Source: Oscillatoria salina IIICB1 (GTDB taxonomy: Bacteria; Cyanobacteriota; Cyanobacteriia; Cyanobacteriales; SIO1D9). From it: a DNA stretch of 64,000 bases. The stretch spans positions 23,818-87,817 of the forward strand of contig NZ_JAAHBQ010000006.1 in NCBI RefSeq assembly GCF_020144665.1. The letters run 5' to 3'. Positions 41,808 to 50,730 of this stretch are shown in pieces. Both the position numbers and the translations under genes were made by a program. Positions within the stretch are counted from its first letter, which is position 1, and each line of letters starts with the position of its first letter. Under the pieces are notes generated by a model that made no database searches, was not told where the DNA came from, and worked only from the letters and a program-made list of their open reading frames with translations.

Positions 41808-42731
41808 GTGAATCTGGAAAAAATACCAATAAAATCTACTTTTACTTACCTAATCAAACATCAAAAACTAACACCTTATTTATTCTTACTTCCAGCAATT
41901 ATAATTCTCGGATTAACAGTATTCTTACCAGCCCTACAAGCATTTTATCTCAGCTTCACCCGCTACGAATATGACCTAACTCTCGCTCCCGAATGGATAG
42001 GTTTAGCTAACTTCCAACGTTTATTCCAAGACAAAGTATTTTGGCAAACCTTAAAAAACACCTTACTTTATCTCATTGGAGTTGTACCAATTTTAGTAAT
42101 TTTACCCCTCGGACTAGCCATTTTAGTTAATCAAAAACTACGGGGAATGAATTGGTTTCGTACCGCCTTTTATACTCCAGTCGTAATTTCAATGGTAGTA
42201 GCAGGAATTGCCTGGAGAGCAATCTATGCTTCCAACGGCTTACTAAATCAATTTTGGCAACAATTAGGTTTTGAAAATGGTATTCCTTGGTTAACAAGTC
42301 CTAACTTAGCACTAGGGAGTGTCATGGCGGTAACAATTTGGAAAGGCTTAGGTTATTACATGGTAATTTATTTAGCAGGTTTGCAAACCATCCCCGAAGA
42401 ACTTTACGAAGCCGCCGCCATTGACGGTTCCGATGGTATTATTAAACATTGGGATATTACCATCCCTTTAATGCGTCCCTATCTAATTTTAGTTGCAGTA
42501 ATTTCCGCAATTTCGGCAACAAAAGTATTTGAAGAAGTTTATATCCTGACTCAAGGGGGACCCCGCAATAGCACCACGACCGTAGTTTACTACGTTTACG
42601 AACAGGCATTTCAAAATCTAGAGATTAGTTATGCCTGTACAATTGGCTTAGTGCTGTTTTTAATAATTCTGGGACTCTCAATTTTGAACTTGTATCTCTC
42701 GCGCGAGCAAAACTACAGTCAATTCTCTTAA
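41808..42731 (+). CDS. Sugar ABC transporter permease, MalF/UgpA type (orphan)
   Basis: A 307-residue membrane protein with six helices, starting at a GTG preceded by GAGG. LTPYLFLLPAIIILGLTVFLPALQAFYLSF is the typical first helix of carbohydrate-type permeases, followed by NTLLYLIGVVPILVILPLGLAILVN. The ATPase-contact EAA loop is EELYEAAAIDGSDGIIKHWDITIPLMRP. No partner permease, binding protein or ATPase lies next to it, so the rest of the importer must be elsewhere. The substrate could be a di- or oligosaccharide such as glucosylglycerol or trehalose; this cannot be decided here. Confidence 0.9.
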   Translation: MNLEKIPIKSTFTYLIKHQKLTPYLFLLPAIIILGLTVFLPALQAFYLSFTRYEYDLTLAPEWIGLANFQRLFQDKVFWQTLKNTLLYLIGVVPILVILPLGLAILVNQKLRGMNWFRTAFYTPVVISMVVAGIAWRAIYASNGLLNQFWQQLGFENGIPWLTSPNLALGSVMAVTIWKGLGYYMVIYLAGLQTIPEELYEAAAIDGSDGIIKHWDITIPLMRPYLILVAVISAISATKVFEEVYILTQGGPRNSTTTVVYYVYEQAFQNLEISYACTIGLVLFLIILGLSILNLYLSREQNYSQFS

Positions 42732-42815
42732 ACTGTTTGTCCTTTAAAACTTATTCTCAGGAATGGGTTTAAACTAATTAATTAGATGCGATCTTACTAA
42801 TAAAACAGGGAGGTA

Positions 42816-44411
42816 TTATTTAAGCTGTTTATATCTCACTAACAAAGGATTAGGTTGCAAATTTGTTTGCTGTTGTTGGGGAACCACAGTAAGATAAGGA
42901 CTTAGTAACTCATCCTCTACCCAACCAGAGTAATACTTCACCTCAGTAGTATTTTCCGTCAGTTCCAAAATTTCTAAGTCACCACGAATGGTATTATGGT
43001 CGAAGCCATTTCGATCGGAAATAAACCCACTTTTACTAATACCTTGAGGTCCACCCCCAGAATAATTCAAACCTACCTCATCCCAACCACGAACAAAACT
43101 ATCACCATCCCAATGCCAATTGACCCCAACCCAGTAAACTGGAGGTAGCCAAACTGGAGGTTGATAATCACCTCGATATGTATTATCCCAAGATTCAGCG
43201 CCAATCTCGTCTAAATTAACAGTAAAGCCGTCATCATATCTTACCTCATAGCGACCTGTTCGTTCCTCAAAATTAACAGGTGAAAACCACAAAACTTCGA
43301 CAGTTTCTTCACTTTTAAGAGTAGTGAGAGCTGACTCAGCTAAAGAGCTATTGTACAACGGTATACCTTCACTTGGTATTTCTGACATCAGTGCAAACCG
43401 CCAACAATTCCAACTATCTTGATTATTTATATTTTGCCATTCTATCTGACAAATACCGTTACCAGTACCTACCCAAAGTTGGTCATTTTCGATTAATAAT
43501 TGGCTAGGAATAGCACCCACCATTGAACTATTTTCCACACGATAACTTTGCAACGAACCAGACTGAAGATTATTTGCATCAGGGCGATATGCAACTAATC
43601 CCATTCCCGGAAGAAAGGGATTACCTTCCCCAGCAATTTTTGTACCTATCCAGAAAGTAGGATTATCTGCTTCACCAGCTATCACTAAATCAGTAATTTG
43701 TTGACTTTTAATCTCTTCTGGCTGAATAATAGTTATTGCCTCAGTTTCCGGATTGTAATTAACAATTGTCGCAATTCCGCCGCTTCCTTCCCCTTGTTCT
43801 GAGGAAATAGCCCAAAAAAAACAATTATCATGTTGGAGGGCGGCTGTGACTTTAGCTACGCCTAAATTAAAGCCTGTTTGAGATTGCTTGACATCTTCTA
43901 AAGTATAGAGAATGTGACGCTGTGGCTGAGGATTATCTGGAGTAATTAATTCTAAAATAACTTGTTCTGCTTGTTGTTCAAAGTTAGGGAAAGGATTAGG
44001 TTGAAGATTGACGCGATATTGATAAGTTTTGCCGTTTAATTCAATGATTTCGTAAGGAGGATTGCTTAATTTGTTGATAAATTCTTGCTGATTTTCCTCA
44101 GATAATGCTTCTTTGTCGAAAGTCGTAGGCTGAATTGTCCAAGTTTTGTTACCTCGACAGAAAACAAAATCATAATTGATAGTTTGAAAGCGAACTGTAT
44201 CTGCATCAGCGATAATATTTTGGGGCTGATAATTAAAACGAGAGTAAAAATCCTCTCTCGGCTGCAATGGTTTTAAGACGGCTTCCTCAGCGACAGGTTG
44301 GGGACAATTAGCTACATTACCAATATTTTGATTTGTAGGGCGAATTGTTGACTCACTGCAAGAGTTTAATAACCAAACTAGACTTATAATTGTGAAAATA
44401 CGTTTTTTCAT
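42816..44411 (-). CDS. Hypothetical lipoprotein
   Basis: The ATG at 44411 follows GAGG (spacing 5-6) and opens a lipoprotein signal peptide, MKKRIFTIISLVWLLNSC, with a lipobox ending at Cys18. The mature part of about 510 residues is largely beta-sheet, Trp-rich near the C-terminus (PPVWLPPVYWVGVNWHWDG). It contains propeller-like blade segments (FWIGTKIAGEGNPF, QLWVGTGNGICQIEW), so a beta-propeller surface protein is a reasonable guess. The frame is open ten codons further upstream, but without a good ribosome site. I do not recognise the family. Confidence 0.7.
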   Translation of the reverse strand: MKKRIFTIISLVWLLNSCSESTIRPTNQNIGNVANCPQPVAEEAVLKPLQPREDFYSRFNYQPQNIIADADTVRFQTINYDFVFCRGNKTWTIQPTTFDKEALSEENQQEFINKLSNPPYEIIELNGKTYQYRVNLQPNPFPNFEQQAEQVILELITPDNPQPQRHILYTLEDVKQSQTGFNLGVAKVTAALQHDNCFFWAISSEQGEGSGGIATIVNYNPETEAITIIQPEEIKSQQITDLVIAGEADNPTFWIGTKIAGEGNPFLPGMGLVAYRPDANNLQSGSLQSYRVENSSMVGAIPSQLLIENDQLWVGTGNGICQIEWQNINNQDSWNCWRFALMSEIPSEGIPLYNSSLAESALTTLKSEETVEVLWFSPVNFEERTGRYEVRYDDGFTVNLDEIGAESWDNTYRGDYQPPVWLPPVYWVGVNWHWDGDSFVRGWDEVGLNYSGGGPQGISKSGFISDRNGFDHNTIRGDLEILELTENTTEVKYYSGWVEDELLSPYLTVVPQQQQTNLQPNPLLVRYKQLK

Positions 44412-44820
44412 TGTTTCCTCAAAGATCGATCTTTTATTCAAGAGGACGATATAAGTATAATTTCGGATAAATTGGATCGCAAATTACCCAATCAATATAT
44501 ATAGTCCGAATAAACCCGGAATAAAAATTCCCTGAATTTTCTTCGTGCAGAATTAATCTCTATTTAATTTACCATTAAGCTTTTAACTATTACTTTTACT
44601 TCATTTAAATGATTAAACGACCAGGATAAAAATTTAGATCTTTATTATAATCTTTGAAAACGCTGGTTTTCCTAAGTTAATCTTCAAAAAAACTTTTCTG
44701 GTTACGGCAAATATTAAAAAAATATAAAAGTAGTCAGGCGAACATTTTCTAACTAGCTAAAAAAGTTAGAATAAGAGCAAAGCTTAAAAAATATCCTTCC
44801 TTTAAATTTGCTCTTTTTCA
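44412..44820. other. Divergent intergenic region before the permease-kinase gene
   Basis: AT-rich gap holding the two divergent promoters. A 6-bp inverted repeat (TCTAAC/GTTAGA, 44747-44769) and, next to the start codon, a 9-bp terminator-like hairpin (44773-44815) are the only structures seen. Confidence 0.5.
44773..44818 (+). promoter_or_regulatory. Terminator-like hairpin directly upstream of the permease-kinase start
   Basis: AAGAGCAAA (44773-44781) and TTTGCTCTT (44807-44815) pair perfectly over 9 bp. Inside them TTAAA (44784-44788) can pair with TTTAA (44801-44805). The 3' arm runs into TTTTT and ends a few bases before the ATG at 44821. There is no Shine-Dalgarno, so the hairpin could attenuate transcription or limit translation. 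Confidence 0.45.
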
Positions 44821-47745
44821 ATGGTAATTCAAGCTGAACGTCCAAATATTAGCCACAAAGTCCCCAAAGCCAGACGAGACTACAATTCTTGGGTGGCTAC
44901 AGAAACACTGGAAGATTATGCTTTACGTTTTGCCCCAAAATCTTATCGGAAATGGTCGGAATTGCTAGTGGCAAATACAGCTATAGGTGGTATTTCTTTT
45001 TTGGCTTTAGAAGCTATTGGGGGTTCCTTAGCAATTAATTATGGTTTTGCCAATTCTTTTTGGGCAATTTTAGTTGTTTCGGTAATTATTTTCCTGACAG
45101 GTTTACCGATCGCCTATTACGCTGCCAAGTATAACATCGATATGGATTTGCTGACAAGGGGTGCAGGCTTTGGCTATATCGGCTCGACGATAACTTCGCT
45201 AATTTATGCTTCTTTTACGTTTATTTTCTTTGCTTTAGAAGCGGCAATCATGGCTCAGGCATTAAATTTGTATTTTGGGCTACATTTAGCGATTGGTTAT
45301 GTGATTTGTTCGCTGATAATTATTCCTCTGGTATTTTTTGGGGTAACTTTGATTAATCAGCTACAGCTTTGGACGCAACCGATTTGGTTTGTTTTAATGG
45401 TTATACCTTATATTTGTGTTATTTATAAGGAGCCAGATGCGCTCTCAAATTGGTTTAATTTTGCGGGAAATTCAGCTAGTGGAGCAGGTTTCGATCCGCT
45501 TTTGTTTGGGGTAGCGGCGACGGTATCTTTCTCTTTAATTGCCCAAATTGGCGAACAAGTAGATTATTTACGATTTTTACCAGATCGAAAAAAAGGCAAT
45601 TGCTGGCGGTGGTGGTTAGGGGTAATTGGAGCTGGTGCTGGTTGGATTATTTTGGGCGGTGCGAAACAGTTGGGTGGTGCATTTTTAGCATCTTTAGCTG
45701 TCAGTCAAGGAGTGAGTTTGGAGAGTGCGAAAGAGCCAATTCGGATGTATTTAGCTGGTTTCGCGGATGTGTTTGCTAATCCAGAAATAGTATTAGCAGT
45801 AGGAACTTTTTTTGTGATTGTTTCGCAGATAAAAATTAACGTAACTAATGCTTATGCAGGTTCCCTCGCTTGGTCAAATTTCTTTTCTAGAATAACTCAT
45901 TCTCATCCGGGACGGGTGGTGTGGTTGGTGTTTAATGTGGCGATCGCACTTTTGTTGATGGAACTGGGCGTATTTCACACCCTCGAAGCTATTTTAGGAT
46001 TATACTCGAATGTAGCGATCGCCTGGATCGGTGCCTTAGTTGCCGATTTAGTCATCAATAAACCCCTCGGCATCAGTCCCTCGTATATTGAATTCAAGCG
46101 AGCCTACCTCTACAATATCAATCCAGTGGGTTTTGGGGCGATGCTAATCGCTTCCGCAGTCGCGATCGCCTCTTTCCTCGGCGCATTTGGGGATTTTCCT
46201 CGTGCTTACTCTAGTTTCCTCGCTCTTGGTTTAGCCTTTATTCTCTCACCAATTATCGCCTTTCTTACCAAAGGTAAATACTACATCGCTAGGCAAAACC
46301 CATATTTTTTAAGTAACAATACTTACAGCTTAGTAACCTGTTCAATTTGTACTCAAGATTACGAGCAACAAGATATGGCTTACTGCCCTATTTATGATAG
46401 CAATATTTGCTCTTTATGCTGCTCTTTAGATGCTAATTGTCACGATAGTTGCAAAAAAACCGAAGCTAACAAATATCAACCAGTGTTTGATTGTCTAGAA
46501 AAAATTTTCGCAGCTAAAATTTCTCCCCAATTAAGCAAACGATTGCTCAAATTTGGGATTATTTTTAGTTTAGTATCTGGAGCATTCGGAGCCTTATTTG
46601 TTCTCGTTTACTATCAATCAATTTCTACTACAATCGAATTTTCTCAAACCGATTATCTGCGCTTCCTCTTACTCAAATTATCTGCTGCCACAGTAATGAT
46701 AATCGCTATCGGTACTTGGTGGTTAGTGCTATCAGAAGAAAGTCGCTTTCTAGCACAAGAAGAACTTGACAAACAAAATATTCAACTCCAACAAGAAATA
46801 AAAGAGCGTTACGCAGCCGAAAAAGCCTTATTTCAACTCACAGATGAATTAGAAAAGCGAGTTGAAAAACGAACCGCAGAACTCCAAAATGCTCTTGACA
46901 ATTTGCGTTCGATGCAATTACAACTAATTCAAAGCGAAAAAATGTCTACTTTGGGTCAATTAGTAGCAGGAGTTGCTCACGAAATTAACAATCCTCTGAG
47001 CTTTATTTCTGGGAATATAAGCTGCGCGCAAACTTATTTAGAAGACGTTTTTAATCACCTCGAACTTTATCAGGAACAGTTCCCAAATCCCGGAGCAAAA
47101 ATTGAGGAGGATGCTGAAGAAATTGATTTAGATTATCTCAAAGAAGACTTACCCAAATTAATTTCTTCAATGCAAGAAGGAACCGAGCGAATTCGCAATA
47201 TTAGTACCTCGTTACGCACCTTTTCTCGTGCTGATACAGACAGCAAAGTTAAATTTAATCTTTATGAAGGAATTGATAGTACCTTACTAATTTTAAAACA
47301 TCGCTTGAAAGCTAACAACAAACGTCCGGCAATTGAGATAATTAAAGAATACGGTAATTTACCTCCTGTTAATTGTTATCCAGGACAACTTAATCAAGTA
47401 TTTATGAATATTATCGCCAATGCAGTTGATGCTTTAGATGAATTAAATCAGGGTCGTAGTTACGAAGAAATTGAGTCTCAGCCGAATCGAATTATGATTT
47501 GTACTGAAGTTAATCCGGAACAAACATCTGCTTTGGTGCGGATTAAAGATAATGGAGTGGGAATGACAGAAGAAGTCAAAGCAAAAATTTTCGATCACTT
47601 ATTCACTACGAAAACTGTAGGGGAAGGAACGGGTTTAGGTTTATCTATTTCTCGCCAAATTATTGTGGAAAAACATCAAGGTAAGTTAGAGTGTAATTCT
47701 GTAGTTGGTGAGGGAACTGAGTTTATAATTGCAATTCCTCTTTAA
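44821..47745 (+). CDS. NCS1 permease fused to a Cys-rich module and a sensor histidine kinase
   Basis: A 974-residue fusion. Residues about 25-485 are a 12-helix NCS1 (cytosine/purine/allantoin) symporter: TLEDYALRFAPKSYRKWSEL, AAKYNIDMDLLTRGAGFGYIGS, IGEQVDYLRFLPDRK. Residues 507-544 hold eight cysteines (507, 510, 522, 530, 533, 534, 540, 544), a likely metal or redox site. Two more helices (about 575-598, 615-637) and a coiled coil lead to a HisKA domain with His720 in GVAHEINNPLSF. An ATPase domain follows, with N-box NIIANAVDAL, G1 DNGVGM and G2 GEGTGLGLS. Logic suggests a transporter-like sensor resembling CbrA in design. No response regulator is adjacent. The TAA stop is inside the first unit of a tandem array. 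Confidence 0.9.
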   Translation: MVIQAERPNISHKVPKARRDYNSWVATETLEDYALRFAPKSYRKWSELLVANTAIGGISFLALEAIGGSLAINYGFANSFWAILVVSVIIFLTGLPIAYYAAKYNIDMDLLTRGAGFGYIGSTITSLIYASFTFIFFALEAAIMAQALNLYFGLHLAIGYVICSLIIIPLVFFGVTLINQLQLWTQPIWFVLMVIPYICVIYKEPDALSNWFNFAGNSASGAGFDPLLFGVAATVSFSLIAQIGEQVDYLRFLPDRKKGNCWRWWLGVIGAGAGWIILGGAKQLGGAFLASLAVSQGVSLESAKEPIRMYLAGFADVFANPEIVLAVGTFFVIVSQIKINVTNAYAGSLAWSNFFSRITHSHPGRVVWLVFNVAIALLLMELGVFHTLEAILGLYSNVAIAWIGALVADLVINKPLGISPSYIEFKRAYLYNINPVGFGAMLIASAVAIASFLGAFGDFPRAYSSFLALGLAFILSPIIAFLTKGKYYIARQNPYFLSNNTYSLVTCSICTQDYEQQDMAYCPIYDSNICSLCCSLDANCHDSCKKTEANKYQPVFDCLEKIFAAKISPQLSKRLLKFGIIFSLVSGAFGALFVLVYYQSISTTIEFSQTDYLRFLLLKLSAATVMIIAIGTWWLVLSEESRFLAQEELDKQNIQLQQEIKERYAAEKALFQLTDELEKRVEKRTAELQNALDNLRSMQLQLIQSEKMSTLGQLVAGVAHEINNPLSFISGNISCAQTYLEDVFNHLELYQEQFPNPGAKIEEDAEEIDLDYLKEDLPKLISSMQEGTERIRNISTSLRTFSRADTDSKVKFNLYEGIDSTLLILKHRLKANNKRPAIEIIKEYGNLPPVNCYPGQLNQVFMNIIANAVDALDELNQGRSYEEIESQPNRIMICTEVNPEQTSALVRIKDNGVGMTEEVKAKIFDHLFTTKTVGEGTGLGLSISRQIIVEKHQGKLECNSVVGEGTEFIIAIPL

Positions 47746-48548
47746 GTTGGTAGTCAGTGCTTTAGCGCTGCTTGAAATGCGGACTAAAGTCCTCACTACT
47801 AACTCTTTCTTTAAGTTGGTAGTCACCGCTTTAGCGCTGCTTGAAAATGCGGACTACGAACTCTTTCTTTAAGTTGGTAGTCAGTGCTTTAGCGCTGCTT
47901 GAAATGCGGACTAAAGTCCTCACTACTAACTCTTTCTTTAAGTTGGTAGTCAGTGCTTTAGCGCTGCTTGAAATGCGGACTAAAGTCCTCACTACTAACT
48001 CTTTCTTTAAGTTGGTAGTCGGTGCTTTGGCGCTGCTTAAAATGCGGACTAAAGTCCTCACTACTAACTCTTTCTTTAAGTTGGTAGTCAGTGCTTTAGC
48101 GCTGCTTGAAAATGCGGACTACGAACTCTTTCTTTAAGTTGGTAGTCAGTGCTTTAGCGCTGCTTGAAATGCGGACTAAAGTCCTCACTACTAACTCTTT
48201 CTTTAAGTTGGTAGTCAGTGCTTTGGCGCTGCTTGAAAATGCGGACTAAAGTCCTCACTACTAACTGTTTCTTTAAGTTGGTAGTCAGTGCTTTGGCGCT
48301 GCTTGAAAATGCGGACTAAAGTCCTCACTACGAACTCTTTCTTTAAGTTGGTAGTCGGTGCTTTGGCGCTGCTTGAAATGCGGACTAAAGTCCTCACTAC
48401 GAACTCTTTCTTTAAGTTGGTAGTCGGTGCTTTGGCGCTGCTTGAAAATGCGGACTAAAGTCCTCACTACTAACTGTTTCTTTAAGTTGGTAGTCAGTGC
48501 TTTGGCGCTGCTTGAAATCTGGACTAAAGTCCTCACTACTAACTACTG
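47741..48548 (+). repeat. Tandem array, 12 copies of an about 69-bp unit
   Basis: The word AAGTTGG recurs at 47744, 47813, 47871, 47940, 48009, 48078, 48136, 48205, 48275, 48345, 48414 and 48484. Spacings are 69, 58, 69, 69, 69, 58, 69, 70, 70, 69 and 70. Each full unit contains AGTGCTTTAGCGCT and GGACTAAAGTCC, both able to form hairpins, enclosed by GTAGT...ACTAC. The two 58-bp units have lost the second hairpin. The array fills the gap between two convergent genes and overlaps the stop codon of the kinase. It is not CRISPR-like: there are no variable spacers. Confidence 0.95.
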
Positions 48549-48553
48549 AAAAC

Positions 48554-49783
48554 TTAGGTAAAGAGGAGAATTGCTGTTTGGATTAAACCGACGATTAAAC
48601 CTAAAATTCCGCCTAAATTAACGATCGCCTGTAGCTCACTTTTCACAATTCCCTGAATAGTTAATTCCAATTGTTCGGGGGTAGTGGCGTTTACACGCTC
48701 AACAATTACTTGGTCGATTGATAAAATGGGAATAACTTTGGTGACAATTTTTTCTAAATCTTCTTCCAAATAACGCTCTAAAATCAAAGCCAGTTCGTAA
48801 GAAATGGTTTCCAGAGAACTATTAACAACTGCGGAGTTACGCAAGCGATTAATTAACAGTACACCAACCTTGTCCCAATCAATAGATTGACCAAATCCTT
48901 GAATAAAATCGGTACCTTTGTCTTGGATGTAACTACGCACAGTTTCGCGAGTAGTTTTGCGTAACTGTCGCACAGTCGAGACAGGTAAATTTTGCAAAGA
49001 GAGATTTTTGAACCAAGTGCGGAGGCGATCGCGTACTTCTAAAGTTAAAATTAATTCTTGTAAGCGAGCATTCGCTACCTCTTTCTCATCCAAGCAAAAT
49101 GTCCGCAACCGAGTCAAAGCATTACGCAAACCGAATAAATTTGCCACCACCCAATAAGTACCGCTTGACTTTTCGCGGAAACCCTCATCGATAATTTGAA
49201 TATTGCGATCGGTAAGAAAATCAACGATCGCCTGTCGCAGTAAATCTGGTGGTAGCGCTACTTCTAGTATCCAATCAGAAAGCTTTCTCGCTTGCTCGTC
49301 AGTAAGCTGAAACTCTAATAAAATCTGATCGAAAATTTGGTTAATCTGAACTTCGAGAAAATCCTCTCGACGTGCTAAAACCTTAAGTAGACGAGGTAAA
49401 GATTGTCCAACCAAATCTCGCAGAATATCTGCGATAATCTTCGCAGTTTTTTGTTGTTTATCCTCCTGAATTTGGTCTAGCGCCAATTTAAGCAGCCATA
49501 ACAGCGCCCCTTGTACTCTTTCCGTTGCCAGCAAACGCCGCGCTAAACCTTGTAACTCGGAAGGAGTCAACAGGGAACCCATAATTGTATCCGCTACCCG
49601 TTTCGCAAGCCGTGCTTGATTGCGAGGTATCAAACCAGGAGTAAAAGGTAACTGACGACCAGCAAAGTAAATTGGTTTATAAGGACGAAACAGCATTTTG
49701 ATGGCTAAATCATTGGTGAAATAGCCAATAATGCTACCAGCGATCGGAGGAACAAAGAAAATCCAAATATTAGAAAAATCCAC
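48554..49783 (-). CDS. DUF445 family membrane-associated protein
   Basis: From a GTG at 49783 the product is about 409 residues. [48 protein letters not shown] at the N-terminus is the diagnostic DUF445 block. A long helical middle ([27 protein letters not shown]) follows. The C-terminal hydrophobic segment [20 protein letters not shown] probably anchors it in the membrane. The frame is open for 36 codons upstream, but that part is a translation of heptamer repeats ([17 protein letters not shown]) and is unlikely to be protein. Function unknown; the family is widespread. Confidence 0.85.
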   Translation of the reverse strand: MDFSNIWIFFVPPIAGSIIGYFTNDLAIKMLFRPYKPIYFAGRQLPFTPGLIPRNQARLAKRVADTIMGSLLTPSELQGLARRLLATERVQGALLWLLKLALDQIQEDKQQKTAKIIADILRDLVGQSLPRLLKVLARREDFLEVQINQIFDQILLEFQLTDEQARKLSDWILEVALPPDLLRQAIVDFLTDRNIQIIDEGFREKSSGTYWVVANLFGLRNALTRLRTFCLDEKEVANARLQELILTLEVRDRLRTWFKNLSLQNLPVSTVRQLRKTTRETVRSYIQDKGTDFIQGFGQSIDWDKVGVLLINRLRNSAVVNSSLETISYELALILERYLEEDLEKIVTKVIPILSIDQVIVERVNATTPEQLELTIQGIVKSELQAIVNLGGILGLIVGLIQTAILLFT

Positions 49784-49795
49784 GCGCAAGTAAAG

Positions 49796-49955
49796 GTGAC
49801 TGGGGACTGGTGATTGGGGACTGGGGGCTGGGGAGGTGGTGATTGGGGACACCGGAAGAGGGGGATAAGCTGATAACTGACAACTGTTCACTGCTAACTG
49901 CTAGTTCCCAATCCCTAATCCCTAATCCCTAATCCCTAATCGCCAATCCCCAACT
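49796..49955 (+). repeat. Heptamer repeats (GGGGACT, ATCCCTA)
   Basis: GGGGACT/GGGGATT units at 49801-49850, then TGATAACTG-type units, then five ATCCCTA heptamers at about 49914-49941. They create a false 5' extension of the DUF445 frame. Confidence 0.85.
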
Positions 49956-49961
49956 ACCATT

Positions 49962-50657
49962 TTACGCTTTTTTGAGGACGAGGATGCCCATCATCCCAGC
50001 CGCCAGTTTGTAGTGGGTTGCTTGAGCAAATCCTGCTTGACGAGCTAGTTTAACTTGTTCGCTACCTAGGGGAAATCGCTCTAAACTGGGAGCAATGTAG
50101 GCATAATCGTCTCGTAAACCTAATTTTTCAGCACTAGGAACTACAATTTTATCGAGATACCACTGCTGAAACTGTTGAAAAATAAGCTGACTGGGGCGAT
50201 GGAAGTCGAGAATAGCAGCTTTGGCGCCACTTTTGAGAACTCGGTGTAACTCACTCAAACAGCGAGGAATATCGGTGACATTACGCAGTCCGTAGCCCAT
50301 CGTCGCGCAGTCAAAAGTACAATTTGCAAAAGGAAGAGCCAACGCATCTGCTGCTATCCAACTAATATTAAGTCGAGGAGATTGAGTTATACTACGCTGA
50401 CGAGCAATTTCGAGCAAATCTTCGGCAAAATCCACTCCAACTACCTTACCAGTTATTCCTACTTGCTTCGCTAAGAGCAAAGCTAAATCGCCGCTACCAC
50501 AGCAAACATCTAAACCCACATCTCCAGGTTTCACCTCAGTCCACTTTACCGCCATCAGTTTCCAGACTCGATGCAATCCTAAACTCAGAGTATTATTTAG
50601 GCGATCGTATTCTGGGGCGATGCGGTTAAATAATTGTTTAATTTGTTCATCTTTCAT
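49962..50657 (-). CDS. menG: Demethylphylloquinone/demethylmenaquinone methyltransferase
   Basis: A 231-residue SAM-dependent methyltransferase of the UbiE/MenG family. IKQLFNRIAPEYDRLNNTLSLGLHRVWK is the family start motif, followed by GDVGLDVCCGSGDLALLLAKQ (SAM motif I), VGVDFAEDLLEIAR, ADALALPFANCTFDCATMGYGLRNVTD and the C-terminal FPLGSEQVKLARQAGF. In cyanobacteria it makes the final methylation of phylloquinone used in photosystem I, so MenG is the apt name. It appears to have its own promoter between repeats. Confidence 0.92.
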   Translation of the reverse strand: MKDEQIKQLFNRIAPEYDRLNNTLSLGLHRVWKLMAVKWTEVKPGDVGLDVCCGSGDLALLLAKQVGITGKVVGVDFAEDLLEIARQRSITQSPRLNISWIAADALALPFANCTFDCATMGYGLRNVTDIPRCLSELHRVLKSGAKAAILDFHRPSQLIFQQFQQWYLDKIVVPSAEKLGLRDDYAYIAPSLERFPLGSEQVKLARQAGFAQATHYKLAAGMMGILVLKKA

Positions 50658-50730
50658 AATTAAGTGATAAGGTGATAACTGGTAGATGCGGGTACTGTTA
50701 AATCAGTTAGAGATGCGCTTCGGCGTATCT

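Noticed and set aside
47841..48137. Open frames on both strands inside the tandem array (for example a 98-codon plus-strand frame)
   Set aside because: They arise because the 69-bp period is a multiple of three. The translations are simple repeats, broken wherever a 58- or 70-bp unit occurs, and have no ribosome site.
47741..48548. Possible CRISPR array
   Set aside because: Units are nearly identical over their whole length with no variable spacers, and no cas gene is nearby.
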